A DNA stretch of 64,000 nt. It comes from Apostichopus japonicus. Lineage: Eukaryota; Echinodermata; Holothuroidea; Aspidochirotida; Stichopodidae. A program made the position numbers and the translations under genes. Within the stretch, counting starts at the first letter, position 1; every line of letters starts with the position of its first letter. The stretch spans positions 11,267,001-11,331,000 of the forward strand of contig NC_092562.1 of assembly GCF_037975245.1 (NCBI RefSeq), in the 5' to 3' direction. Shown piece by piece: positions 12,637 through 25,600 of this stretch. The notes under the pieces were generated by a model. That model had not been told where the DNA came from and did not search any database. It saw only the letters and a program-made list of their open reading frames with translations.

Positions 12637-15600
12637 TTATATTTATATGTATAATGTACCATCTTGCCATGATGCCTCGTATTGTTTACCCGTATTAATA
12701 TATTTGCATATTGATGCTACAAATTGCTTCATCTGTTCTCAAGCCAAGAATTCCGATAATGAGCTGATGTAAAGCAATCAACTTTTTAGTCTGGTAAATA
12801 ATGACAACCAGCAACTAATTCTGGACTGGTTGAGTGCTTTAATATTGATTCAATAAATGAAGAAAACATTAATTTGCACCCATTATGACATCATAATGAC
12901 ATCCAACTCACCATATTTGGCCATATGCTCTCTGCCAGCGTTGGCAAAGAGTTGAGCAGCTGGAGGAGATGGCGCAAATCCCTGGAGCTCGGCCATGAGG
13001 GTCACAAAATCTTCCATGGGGTTAGCTCGATCGCTGAACTACAACATTAGAAAGAGAGAGAAATACAAAGTACTTGTAAACAGAACAAGCAAATCCCTTT
13101 CAATTGGAGAAAATAATTTAAATCCTATCCAGGTCACCAGTCACTTTAATTTAAGGTCTAGTCCAGCCATTTTCAGGCATTTCTTCAAACGTAGTCAAGT
13201 CAATGACTCATGCTACTTTACCAAATGGATTTTTTTTTTTTGGGGGGCCAATGGAAAAATTTCAAAAAATTGTTTGAACCACTTCACTTTTGGAAACTTA
13301 GTGACATGAGTTACGAACATTGTTTATTAAAAGCGGCAATATGCGGCACATACTAAATGGTGATTGATCTTATATCTGGAGGAGTCTGTGACAATTACCC
13401 GTCAACTCTCATTTCCTGACTGATGTAACAGTCCCACACACTTACTGTAGATGAATAGGCCTAATGATGAATACCAATTGTTTTTAAAGTGGTTCTATAG
13501 ACTGGTATGTTTGTTTCTATAATAAACTAGGCATATCATTCAATGAGGCACTCCATTGGTTCTATAGAGAGTGATGTCATATATGTCCTTATGTGTGTAT
13601 CTCCACAATAACAGACATTCAGCTGCACAAAAAAAACTGCTTACAAGGACCTAAAATAAACTTGGAGATATCAGGTATAATCAGCTTACAGTATTTTTCA
13701 GTGAACCTGGCTGCATCTTTTCAAATCCTAGAGCGAGCACACAGTCAGCGAGGCCTCCCTCCACCAGATTCTTGGCCAATATCAGGGCGGTAGAGCCCGT
13801 TGAGCAGTTGTTGTTAACCTGGAAAAGAATTTCATATTACCATGTATACTTGTACACTGTAAATTAATGTTACATGGTTTCAGGTAAAACAGATTGAAAA
13901 CGAACCTAATTAACTTAACATTTCAGGTCAAACATAACTGCCTTACACTTTTGGTAAATTTCGGATTAGAGGTGCATGGTGGCCTTTCTACCAAACTCTT
14001 AAGGATGTATATTTTAATCAGTATTCGTGTTTCATTACTTATAAGCAATATATACAATTCATTTATTACTCATTTAAATACGGTTTCCTTAACTAAAAGT
14101 TCCGGTTCTTACAAAACTCTAAAGATGTCTTCAATCTTGGAAGATATATATACACGGCACGCTCATTACCAGACTGACTCATTCAGCATAGATTCTTGAG
14201 ATTTTATCAAACCTGATTTAATCACTAGACATTAATAGAGGGTTTTCTTTTTCTGACTCATTTCCTTTGTTCCTTTGTACACGAAAGTTCTTTTTTAAAG
14301 TTCATTTTGTTTATTTTAAAAATAACAGTGTTCCATCATTGTTAATTGGGTTTCTTTGTTCCAAACAAACTTCCATCTTCTAGTCAGAGTTATCTGTTTG
14401 AAGCTCAAGCTAACATCTGACAGTTTTGATTACATCCAATATTTGTCTTTTTAACAGTTTATATTCCAGCAATCATATTCAGTCCACTTTTCTAGATGGT
14501 AAGACTAAACTCATGTTGAGATAAAAACAACTATATAACCAATAGCTAATTTTTAATGGATTATAATCAGAGCTTTACAATACCTCTATTCTCATTTCAA
14601 AGAAGTTCAATTCTAAAAAGAAAGAAAAAAATTTTGTTTCAAAAGAGATTAAAAACATCAGCTTACATTATAGATCGGTATGCCTGTCATTCCTACACCA
14701 TAAAGCGCCTTCTGGCCGCAAGTTGAATCACCGTAGCAGTAACCAACGGCAGCCTGCTCGATCTGGTCGTAGGTTAGTCCGGCATCTGCAAGGGCTTTAT
14801 TAGTTGCCTCTTTTGCCATCTCTGGGTAGTCATCATGAGTACCTCTGCCAGGTTTCTCAAACTATGAATAAGAAAGTTTTTAACTAACTGTAGCTGTACG
14901 CTTATAAAATGTCAATCAGAGATTTGTAGGTAATTCCGAAAAGTGCAATAAAAATACACTAGTTATAAGTACTGTACAACATTATCCTAAAAGGGCATCG
15001 ATGATGCAGAAGCTCAACTTTGTCATAGTGTGACAGCATTGTATGAATTACATATAATCGCCAAACAACTGCAAATGTAACACTTCTTTGGCAAACAAAC
15101 ATAAAATATCAAGCACACTGGGTTGTTAAAGGGGGAAGTAGTCTGGCGATCTTCCATTTAGAAAAGAAAAAAATATTCTCAGATGGGGCATGATGCATTG
15201 AAGCATAGGTATATATTTATGTCTACATGAATGGTTGTACCAACAACTACTTCTCTATTTTTTTTATGAGGAGCTGAAAGGGAATGGTGAGAGAGGGGGG
15301 GGGTGAGGGGTGTTAACTAAATTAATACTTCGTCACGGTCAACTTGTTTTCCTCTTGGGCAGAGCAAAATTGCACTTTGCAAGATTTTTGTTGATAAGTC
15401 AGGTCAGAACTATGGTATGAGCTGGTGCACATAGGGTTCAAATTATTCTTCACTTAATAAAATGGGTGCATGTACACATGTAACATGCATAAACCGGGCA
15501 AGATGGCTAATAAAGGCAATTAATTTAGCACTTAAAATACCCATTTGAAACAACTATCACCACCAAGTTTTCTCCCCCCACCTCTCCCCAATACATGCAG

Positions 15601-16119
15601 AATGAACAATGACTCCTCCCCCCTATCAGATCCTTACAATGAACGGCTTTAGACAGCTAATATTAGCATTAGAGAAAGCAACATAACTTTAATGATGCGT
15701 AAAAATACCTAGCTTTCTTATTTCAGTGGTCTAAAATTAAGTAGTACTAAACTCAGTTAAAATGTCCAAGTTTGTATAATAAAACAATTTTTTTTAATAC
15801 TACTTTTGCCACAATAACAACTGTGCATAACTACAGTAGCTTAATGCAAAGTAAGAGATATCACTCCTGAAGTGCAAGGACCAGGGTTCACTTGAATTGT
15901 AATGTTAGTCTTTACTAAAATAAATACTGTACTTACTTTTGTCATCCCAACACCCACAACAAATGTCTTGGGTTTATTTGGTGCCATTTCTTCGGCAGAA
16001 GCAAGACTTGAGTTAGTCTGGACGTTAACTGAGAGAATAGAACTGTTGTTTCTCTGTGAAATGTTTTTAAGTGAGGTTGACAATGTGGACCTCGAAATAG
16101 AGAGCATTGATCTTATCAT
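1607..16119 (-). CDS. SCP2: SCP2/SCPx: peroxisomal 3-ketoacyl-CoA thiolase fused to sterol carrier protein 2 (14 exons, complete)
   Basis: Thiolytic cleavage of branched-chain and bile-acid-type 3-ketoacyl-CoAs, with a C-terminal lipid-transfer domain; normally peroxisomal. Coding exons, minus strand, 5' to 3': 16119-15937, 14861-14667, 13818-13690, 13038-12912, 11869-11806, 8950-8864, 7764-7614, 6565-6418, 5352-5245, 4767-4614, 3888-3804, 3253-3118, 2498-2422, 1702-1607. All introns are GT-AG and phases agree; the sum is 1740 nt, or 579 residues plus TGA. Thiolase domain about residues 52-445: nucleophile Cys131 in [13 protein letters not shown] at 342-345, [14 protein letters not shown] at 385-398. 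SCP2 domain about 462-579. Human SCPx is 547 residues; the excess is mainly a 44-residue N-terminal leader rich in Ser/Arg/Leu before an internal Met45 (MAPNKPK), which could be an alternative start. The C-terminus is PPANL, a catalase-like variant PTS1 rather than AKL. The upstream Met is chosen only because it is in frame in exon 1. Family identity is very secure; the start is uncertain. Confidence 0.95.
3506..3834. repeat. Three ~110-bp tandem units that include the 3' end of SCP2 exon 11 and its splice donor
   Basis: Each unit contains TTCTTAGGCCAACTGCTACT (first base varying by unit), then AGAGCAATG, and ends in GGGTACTTTGGACGAGATCA or a close variant. In the rightmost unit this last part is the real exon end (coding LVQSTLKT on the minus strand) followed by donor GTGAGT at 3803-3798. 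In the two units further into the intron the donor position reads GTTAAT, so those copies look decayed. The duplication therefore spans an exon-intron boundary. Confidence 0.85.
5878..6244 (+). mobile_element. TTAA-flanked MITE, family A, copy 1
   Basis: About 367 bp in an SCP2 intron. Starts TTAA-AGGGTGTGAAGACTGGCGC and ends CTTCAATGCCT; imperfect terminal inverted repeats share GAAGACT. The right flank is TTCA, a likely mutated TTAA. TTAA target sites are typical of piggyBac-type elements. No transposase is present, so it is non-autonomous. Three other copies lie in this window. Confidence 0.8.
6976..7060 (-). repeat. Dispersed repeat carrying a hammerhead-like motif, copy 1
   Basis: The minus strand at 7044-7006 reads CTGAAGA, a GATCCT/AGGATC hairpin, then GAAACGTC. 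The outer bases GCCT and AGGT can pair as stem I. The same core recurs at 37379-37417. The motif lies just beside the GTACTTGTA minisatellite. Confidence 0.6.
7107..7550. repeat. ~27-bp minisatellite (GGAATTCTACTTGTACTTGT type)
   Basis: About 16 copies in an SCP2 intron, containing CTACTTGTACTTGTAACAAT-like units with small substitutions. Because 27 is a multiple of three, the array stays open as a long but meaningless reading frame. Related GTACTTGTA-type sequence in the opposite orientation is at about 11240-11370. Confidence 0.9.
8152..8521 (+). mobile_element. TTAA-flanked MITE, family A, copy 2
   Basis: Both ends carry TTAA (8152-8155 and 8518-8521). The left end reads AGGGTGTGAAGACTCGCGC and the right end TTCTTCAATGCCT. 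Same orientation as copy 1, with point differences and small indels. The best preserved TTAA pair together with the copy at 56.6 kb. Confidence 0.85.
9728..10300. repeat. ~70-bp tandem repeat, about 8 copies, in an SCP2 intron
   Basis: Units contain CATAACAGAACCTATGGACA, then CACTAA, a variable 8-12 bp, and TTTGCTGTGCCACAATAAC. Copies vary in length by a few bases (about 69-74 bp); the last unit is more diverged. Confidence 0.9.
11240..11445 (-). repeat. Dispersed GTACTTGTA-type repeat, diverged
   Basis: Repeated AGTACAAGTACAA-like words. Read on the minus strand it resembles the start of the 7.06-7.55 kb repeat, including a TTAAGTACTTGTAC word. Probably the same repeat family in opposite orientation. 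Confidence 0.5.
12575..12650. repeat. (AT)n microsatellite
   Basis: About 75 bp of alternating TATATA with a few AAAT interruptions, in an SCP2 intron. Confidence 0.95.
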
Positions 16120-16647
16120 AGCTTAGCCGGGATTATGCCAACTACCAAAGTCAAGTTAACGTTACACTTAATTGACGAAGTTTAGTTGATACCTCATCCC
16201 TGGTAATTCTAAACGAGTCATTAGTCGATTTTCAAACAAGGTGACTTTCATTAACTGCTGTATTTACTTTTCGTGGAACAGGCCTAACATGTACCAACAC
16301 TTTTGCGAATAACATGCCCTTTGCTCTCTGTCAGGCACCAACACTTTGAGCTTAGGTAAACAATTAGGGCAAAGTTCTATTATGTAGCCTTGCAAACTTA
16401 GTATTTAGAATAAAAGCCAAGTATTTCACAGAACCAAATATATAAATTTTCATTTGTGACGAATAGCTTCTTTTAACACTTGTTGAGTCAGCATTTCTTA
16501 CAGTTTATTCGACTAAAATACTTCCTTTTCCTTCGATTCGAATAGTCTGATTCGAATCAAGCAAAGAAGAACTGGGAAGCCTTAGTGGAAGATGTCAAAT
16601 GTTAATGCATCCTCTAATTACGCAATAACAACCCAGGACGAAAGAAA
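16120..16647. promoter_or_regulatory. Shared SCP2-FDX2 intergenic region, candidate bidirectional promoter
   Basis: Only 528 bp separate the start codons of two divergently transcribed metabolic genes, so both promoters and 5' UTRs must lie here. GATTCGAAT occurs twice, at 16535-16543 and 16549-16557, and could be a paired protein-binding site. No convincing TATA box was identified. Promoter function is inferred from layout alone. Confidence 0.6.
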
Positions 16648-19600
16648 ATGGCTGCGCCCATGAGAAGAGTCGCTTGTCGTTCTTTCCTTGCGTTTTCGCT
16701 ACGTCTTCACCAAAATACAACTTTCAAAAATTTCAAAAGTTTGGCTTCATTTAAATTACCTTCGGCAACAAATTTCTGTCGGCGCATTCATGTTTCGAAA
16801 GGTAAGTTTGAGCCTAACAGTAACACAGAAACAGTAGCCAAGTTAGGGCACAGTCAGTAACACTAGTTAGTAGTACTAGTAGTAACAGTAACAGAAACAC
16901 TAAGTTGGTTAAGTTAGCATCTGGCCTAACTTTAAGTTACAGTTGTCCAAGAGCCAAGTTAAGGTAGGCCAGGCCTTACTAACACAGACATATGTTGCAA
17001 TGCTATGACAAACAATGTCACCGAAGATTACCAATAAATCATGATAAGGTACACCATATTCTAAACATTTGGAGACCTACAAAAAGAAGAAGTATTGTTT
17101 ACCTCTAAAACTTGAAGCTAGTTATAAATTATAGTACTGCCAGGTAGACCTAGTCTCCCATGTAAGTGTAGGGTTTGTTGTGAGCACCTCTGCAATGCAT
17201 GCATGTCAGCTATTATGTATGACAATTGTTTAGGTCTCACAGAAAATCACGTAGTTCATGTGCTGCTTACTGTTTGTAATGAATTAAAGAATTCTCAAAG
17301 TATGTATTATTCTTAATTTGGAATAAGCTTTCAAATTGTCTCCTCATTTTGACTTTATTCAATAATGTCAACCATCCTTTTTGTTTTAGCTGGTGGATTA
17401 AAGAATGGAGAGTTTGAAATGCAAGATCCCAAATCTGAGGATGATGTGTAAGTATTCTTTGCATCCCTAAATATTTGGTGAAAATCCATTTCAGGTTTAT
17501 CATTTTTATATACCTACGTCAGCATAAATTTGCCAAAGCAACTAACAAGAAGTGTGGCAGTAAATGCTCAAACGATTTAAATCAGTAAACAAGGAAGGAT
17601 GATTGATGAAATTGGACTACATGTTTATGGGTCAATCCATGCCAAATCAACAGTGGCCTCCACGTCGACCCTCTCAGAATCGCCTGAAATTGATATGGTG
17701 TCTTGCCATATGTCTCAAAGGATGAAATTGGGCAAAAAAAAAATTTTAAAAATTTTCGTTGCTAGGATACGGCCCCGCCTAGCAACCAAATCCAGATTGC
17801 ATTTTAAGAGCACTTAATTTGTGTCAAGTTTGGAGGCATTTTTTGCATAAATGTAAAGTATTTTATGTCTGATATTGCAGATATTGTGGAAGACATGTGG
17901 CCAGTCTTCGAATTTAGCTAATTTTGAGGAAAATTTACGGTCTCAATTTTTCGTAACAGGTAATTAAAATGGCAGAAAATGAGATAGGGGTCTTTTCTGG
18001 CCCTACTTTGAGTGTGCTCTATATTCACAAGCAGAGGCATGTTTGAGTTTTAATTTCCATAGGATCCTTGTCCAGTGGTAGTTGTACGGGAAAAGTGCAA
18101 AAAAAAAGTCAAGCGGGTCGTACGTTTTACGAACAGCGCCCTCAAACTTAAGAAATCTCACTTCTGGCCCTAATTGGGGGTCCATTTTGGGCCTGTGGGT
18201 ATTTTTTTTTTTTTTTTTAAATAGCATTTTTCAGGAGTGTATTGACCCTATTTTTAAAAACTCAAGTCAAAAAGTTGTGTATTTTGTGTTATCTAGTCAA
18301 ATTTACGACTCGAAAATTGCGAAAATCACTTCGTTCATATGTATGAAAATGCTTGCACAAGCCGATTTGAGTAATTCAAATGACAACAACTTCTTAGCAT
18401 TAGCATACAGGTGCTTAACAATTAGGAGGGTGGTCCACTAGCATAAGGACTACACATAAACTGCATTTTCAGGGTCATATGCCCAACGATGCCTGTGAAC
18501 AGCGCCCTCAAACATCACATTTTACCAATATTTTGGGCTATTTTGGGCATTTCAAGGTCAAATTTGGTCACAATTAAAAGGTTTTTTTTTCGGTTTTTAA
18601 TACAAAATTAGTAAGATATGTATAGTTATGATGCACAGAATGAGCTAAAACATCTTTTATATTAGTTATTAATGCTCTGATGAGCAGCTTAAAGTGGCGT
18701 ATATGAGAGTTACATCAGCTCTACAGAAACATGCTTGCGAGGGCAAACAGTGGTAAAATTGTATCTTCATTCAAGGAGATGTTAAACAACATTAGAAACT
18801 ATTGAAATGTATTTATTAAAAGTGTTCTGTCTAATACTCTTTGACTCCCTCTCACCCCCACCCCCCCCCAGCTCCCTCCCCATAGTGCACTATGCAGATT
18901 TGTATACACACAGTATGTGACTGACTTTTACTGCATAGAGACTGCATAAACATGCATTCAAGGTATACTGAATTATTTGGTATGGTAATCTTCTGCTTCA
19001 AATTGTCTGTATGCATGTAACCCACCCCTCCCACCCACATCCTCAACCCAACCCTATATCAGAATAGAAAATTGTGAACCAGTGCGTACAGTGTGCACTA
19101 TATATGTGTGTACATGTTCAGTACAGTGTTATTTTACACCAAGCAAATAAATACACACTGTCCACAATCATGTACAGTATACACTGTGTACTGGTCATTC
19201 CATTCAATACTGTGCATATATCAATGTCATTTTAAATATTTGAAATGTAGTGTATGCTTTTGCTAATTCAATAAATTAAAAGACTTTCAATAATTTATAT
19301 AAAGGAATGTTTAACCAGTACATAAATGTGCAGTGTGTATACTGTACATGATTTTGGACAGTGTTTATTTAAAAGTGCTTGGTCAAAAATAACACTGTAC
19401 TGAACATGTACACACATATATAGTGCATAGTGCATACTGTGCATATTTCAATGTCTTTTTAAATATTTGCAATGAAGTGTATGCATTTGCTAATTCACTA
19501 AACTAAAAGACTTTTAATATTTTAAAAGGAATTTTTAACCAGTACATACATGTACAGTGTGTATACTGTACATGATTTTGGACAGTGTGTATTTAAATAG

Positions 19601-22600
19601 TAGTTGGTGTAAAATAACACTGTACAGAACATGTACACACATATATAGTGCACACTGTACGCACTGGTTCACATTCATTTTCTATTCTGATATAGGGTTG
19701 GGTAGAGGATGTGGGTGGGAGGGGTGGGTTACATGCATACAGACAATTTGAAGCAGAAGATTACCATACCAAATAATTCAGTATACCTTGAATGCATGTT
19801 TATGCAGTCTCTATGCAGTAAAAGTCAGTCACATACTGTGTGTATACAAATCTGCATAGTGCACTATGGGGAGGGAGCTGGGGGGGGGGGTGGGGGTGAG
19901 AGGGAGTCAAAGAGTATTAGACAGAACACTTTTAATAAATACATTTCAATAGTTTCTAATGTTGTTTAACATCTCCTTGAATGAAGATACAATTTTACCA
20001 CTGTTTGCCCTCGCAAGCATGTTTCTGTAGAGCTGATGTAACTCTCATATACGCCACTTTAAGCTGCTCATCAGAGCATTAATAACTAATATAAAAGATG
20101 TTTTAGCTCATTCTGTGCATCATAACTATACATATCTTACTAATTTTGTATTAAAAACCAAAAAAAAAACTTTTAATTGTGACCAAATTTGACCTTGAAA
20201 TGCCCAAAATAGCCCAAAATATTGGTAAAATGTGATGTTTGAGGGCGCTGTTCACAGGCATCGTTGGGCATATGACCCTGAAAATGCAGTTTATGTGTAG
20301 TCCTTATGCTAGTGGACCACCCTCCTAATTGTTAAGCACCTGTATGCTAATGCTAAGAAGTTGTTGTCATTTGAATTACTCAAATCGGCTTGTGCAAGCA
20401 TTTTCATACATATGAACGAAGTGATTTTCGCAATTTTCGAGTCGTAAATTTGACTAGATAACACAAAATACACAACTTTTTGACTTGAGTTTTTAAAAAT
20501 AGGGTCAATACACTCCTGAAAAATGCTATTTAAAAAAAAAAAAAAAAATACCCACAGGCCCAAAATGGACCCCCAATTAGGGCCAGAAGTGAGATTTCTT
20601 AAGTTTGAGGGCGCTGTTCGTAAAACGTACGACCCGCTTGACTTTTTTTTTGCACTTTTCCCGTACAACTACCACTGGACAAGGATCCTATGGAAATTAA
20701 AACTCAAACATGCCTCTGCTTGTGAATATAGAGCACACTCAAAGTAGGGCCAGAAAAGACCCCTATCTCATTTTCTGCCATTTTAATTACCTGTTACGAA
20801 AAATTGAGACCGTAAATTTTCCTCAAAATTAGCTAAATTCGAAGACTGGCCACATGTCTTCCACAATATCTGCAATATCAGACATAAAATACTTTACATT
20901 TATGCAAAAAATGCCTCCAAACTTGACACAAATTAAGTGCTCTTAAAATGCAATCTGGATTTGGTTGCTAGGCGGGGCCGTATCCTAGCAACGAAAATTA
21001 AAAAAAATTTTTTTTTGCCCAATTTCATCCTTTGAGACATATGACAAGACACCATATCAATTTCAGGCGATTCTGAGAGGGTCGACGTGGAATCGACCCA
21101 AAAATCTGTTGATTTGGCATGGATTGACCCTTATAGGTGTGACTTTTACTTTGGTCCTATCAGTGAAATGATCTTGATAAAAGCATTTTCTGGTGGGTAA
21201 AGTTGATTGCTGCAAAAAATTGCTGAAAATTTCCTGAATCTAACTGAAAACCACATCCTCATAGCATTTTGTATTACAAAGATATGAATTTTGAAAATTT
21301 AGTGATATTTTGTAAATGCATCTGGCAACAGCAGAAGAGATGATGTAATCACGGCACCTTGGCTGAAAATGTAGTTGCTTTTCTTCATAATTTGTCAATC
21401 ACTTATTCACAAAGAAAATGAATATTTCAACAAAAAAGATACATTTTGAAGAAATTCTAAGTATGTACAGAGAACTTTGGCAGCTGTGCAAACATTCAAA
21501 TGTATCAGGTCTCAAGGATTATGATAGCCTAAGTAAAGCTTCCAAAGAGCATTTGCCCAGATGACATCACAGACCCCCAACTGTGATCCAAGTTCCTGGA
21601 ATAGTACAAGGTTTAGCCAGTCACACATGTTTCTTTCAATAAACCATATTTCAAGTTAGGGGCATGATAATGAGAATGGGTTTCAACTACAGTAGAAGTG
21701 TGGAATCTGTTTCACTTCAATATAAGTTTCACATTCTTTGTCATGAGAAAAACCATTTAAGAGTGTTTTTTTCCCCACACTTACCTGACATGTTTCTGTT
21801 TACATTCTCTGTGCAGAGTAAATATTGTTTACATTGACCGTGATGATGTCAGACATGAAATCAAAGGGAAGGTTGGAGACAATGTCATGTACCTCGCTCA
21901 TCGATATGATATAGATATTGAAGGTAAGGCAAATTTATCAATAATATTCTTACAAGAGAGATATTGTGAATTGAGGCAAACTGAAACACACATTAACCAA
22001 GCCAACAGGGTATAATAATAATAATAATGATAACAGTGACAGTAACAGTGACTGTTACGACGACCACGAAGACAACGACCACCACCACCATGATCACCAC
22101 GACCACAATAATAATATAAACAGCAGTGAAACACCAGGGTTGAAAGAGGGAGAAGCCCAGGAGTCTCAGAGGCACATAGAAAATGGTGCACATATCACAT
22201 TGCCTTAAAAAGTGACAGGTTTAATATCAAATAAGATGAAGGAACCAAAACTTGTTGCTCTGTTTTTGTGGTCTCTCAATTCCTCGCTTTAGGGGCTCAT
22301 CTAAAACTTGTCCCTTAGGCCCCAAGTTTATAGTTACACCTCTGAAAATACTTTATATGGAACAAGAACCCCACCCTACCCTATTCCTTTCCATAATTAT
22401 TAAAAGAAAAATAATAATAAAAATAAGCAAAGAAGAGAAAAGTGAAAAAATTCAAGCTGTTTTTCCTTTTTGTGTGTATTACTCTGTTTCATTCTTACCA
22501 AGCCATGTAATAATCCTACATAATTTGGACATTTATTCACTAAGAGTGTACATTTCTGAGGTAACAACCATTTGGTTGCTGCATAAGGGGAGTTATTACC

Positions 22601-25600
22601 CATTGAATCCTGTACATATCAGAAATTTGTGTCCAGCAGATTATAAATGTACTGCCTTATTCTTTCACATTTTATTTTGTTCTTTTGGACTGCTGGTGGA
22701 GTAAAAGCAGCAGTTAATGCTTTAAAATACCATAAAACTTTCCTTCATGGGTGGGGGATGGAGGGGGTGGGGATAGGGGTTGAGAATGATACTGTACCAA
22801 TCATTGTTGCTAGTTAACTATAACTGTGTCTTTAGGTTCATAGCAGACTTAAGGTAGCCATAAATCTCATTTGATCCTATTTATGAAATGTAAAATGTCT
22901 AAAGTCTTAAAATGATAATGATACAGGTTAGAGTCTTGAGGGATCATCATAAGTTTTTGTGTTTCATGAAGTACTTGTAACAATTGTCAAACCTGGTTAT
23001 TTGAACACCAACTTTGGACCAGTAAGACTCTCCTCTGGGTGGATCAAAGGCCTACCACTCTTTTTTTTGTTTGATTTAAGTATCTCCAAAGGGATGAAGG
23101 GTGGTACCAATTTATTATTTTACCAATTTGGCAGCATGTTAGGTATAATGCAATCTGAATTTGATGTAAACAACTCCAAAGCTCATTACGGACGTCCAAA
23201 CAGAAATTTAGTCGACCCAAATGACCTGACAACCATTCAAAAAAGAAATTGTGACCAAGAATCTGGTGGCTGAGACACATATATAGATCATATCGAGACC
23301 AACTTGGGTTACAGTTTAAAGTTTCTGAGCTGTAGCAGTTGTTTTTGTTTTGTTTTTTGGGGGGTTGGTTGGTTGCTGTGTTATAAAAATATGGCATTTT
23401 CTTTTCTGGCTGAATAGAGTTCTCTGTTCCCAAGTGTACCTTATAGTGTTGGCAATTCAACAGAATCAAGTTTTCATTGCATTATTTAACATGAAGAACT
23501 GTCTTTTCTTTGTTTTGAGATATTCTTTTTTGTTCTTCTATATTATAGGTGCTTGTGAAGCCTCCTTAGCTTGCTGTACTTGTCATGTGGTTTTACCAGA
23601 CAATTTCTATGATAAATTATCAGAACCAACAGAAGAGTAAGTAAAGACTCAAAAAGGTTCTAAAAATGGGAAACCATAGATTGAATTTTTTTTCAAATCC
23701 TGTTTTCATTTCATTTTTTTTATATATCTCTATCATAGCATTCTCAGATTCTGAGACCATAGCAGTCTTATTCTAAACCTGAGTGCATATATTCTGTTAA
23801 GATTTTACTGTTTTGTTCTCTTAAACAAGGAAAACAAAACACAAATATGGCAGAATTATTGATTTCATGTCTATAGGTGGTCGTACATTCACTTTTACAA
23901 CAATTTAGAAAATGTTAACATATTTGGAATTTTTAACATATTTAGACTGAATGTTTTCTTACCCTGTTTTCAGTTCAGTTTTATGTATCTTTATAATAAG
24001 AGTCCATAGCAGTCTCATTCCAAGCCTGATGGCATACCCTGTTAAGATTTTACTATCCCCCTCCTCCCCCCTTCTTAAACATGAAAGAATGAAACAATAA
24101 CAAGGAAAAATTGTTGATATCATTTCTATAGGTGGTTGCATCTCACTTGACAACAAGTTAACAAAATGTAACAAAATTTAGATTTTTTTTTACCTCCATT
24201 ATATAATATTTCAATGCAGTTCTACACCAATCTGTAGATCCCTTAAAATGTGACATTTACTTTGGAAGTTTTTCATCTTAGGCTTTACATCTCAGGGTTT
24301 GTATTACAATGAATCTTTTAGAATGTCAGTTAACATTGAGAAGCCACCTTGGTTAGGATCAAAAAGTTTCTGTAGAGCTCTACTGTATAGGCTTTGTCCC
24401 TCCTTGCAGTAATGGTGCATTGAAGTCTTGTACATGCATTAATAATTCCATTCTTCACACATCTTTATACTCTATATGCTCTCTAAGCCAGACCACACTC
24501 CTTCTTCTACCAATCATTTGGAGCTGATTTGGGGCCTAATGTTGCAAATATTCTTTACTCTTAAGTAAGCAGAACTCTGTTCTTTGAGTTGTCTGCAAAC
24601 AAACTACCAAATGATATTCAACCAATCTATCAAAGGTGGTTCCAGGAATGCTTTCCATTTTATTCGATGAAGAATTGCAGCCATTTTGGTAATGGCTCTA
24701 TCAACACAAAATGAAGTCCCACAGTGCATACTTTTGCTGGTACTGATGTTGCATATATATTGTAATAACTAAAGGCAGCTGTTTTAAAATGCTTGACTTA
24801 AATGCAGGTAGTGGTATACTTTTCTTTTTGTCTTTCTATTTTGTTGTATTGGTAGCTAGGCTACAACAGTGATTACAATTTAAAAGGAATACTCAAGTGG
24901 AAAGCATATGTTGGATTAAACTTGCTTTTATAACACAGCACTGATAAAATGAAACATGTTAAATCTAACTGCTTCTTTTTCCAATATAAAATATTGGAAC
25001 ATTTGTATTGTTATTTGTAGTGTTATAGGTCATATGTGAAGGTTATCTATTTTTTTTTGTGGGGGGGTAGTTCTTTTATAGGTGTTAAGGTTATCTATTT
25101 TCTTTGATGGGAGTCCTCTTTTCGATTAAGCCCAAAAGGGTTTCTTAGTTTACTTCCTTTCACATTTCTTACTAATTTGCAGTTATATTGTCTTGTTCAT
25201 CTTGTTATACTATGTGATGAAACAAATAATTCAATACATAAAATATAATGTTATATGAAATTATCCAATAATCTGCGATGGCAAATTTGAACTACATCAA
25301 CAACTCCTCTTGTTTCATTTAATAGGAAAATTATATTTTGATGTAGGTTTGACGTTGAGTGCTTTATGAGCAAGTTAATCAATGGATCCGATGTTGAATG
25401 ATGACTTTAGTGTGGATGGAGATGGGATTTAATTGCATCATAACAAAACAAAAAATGAAGTCAGAGACCGTTTTTAGGCCTTTCCCCTAGATGTGACATG
25501 AAAACCTTTTTGTACAGTGTATTTTCTCTGAAAGGAATTGATATGGTACAACAGGAGACAGACGATATATCTGTGTGGTTAAAATAAATCCATACAGCTA

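Noticed and set aside
18082-20668. Identical 119-codon frames on opposite strands (18082-18441 and 20309-20668)
   Set aside because: They exist twice only because the fold-back arms are identical. The product has a poly-Phe run from a T tract and no recognisable domain, so it is not called a gene.
22252-22704. 150-codon open frame in FDX2 intron 3
   Set aside because: No recognisable domain, AT-driven composition, and lies within a well-defined intron.
23044-23469. 141-codon frame on the minus strand of FDX2 intron 3
   Set aside because: Overlaps a dispersed repeat and has no family resemblance.
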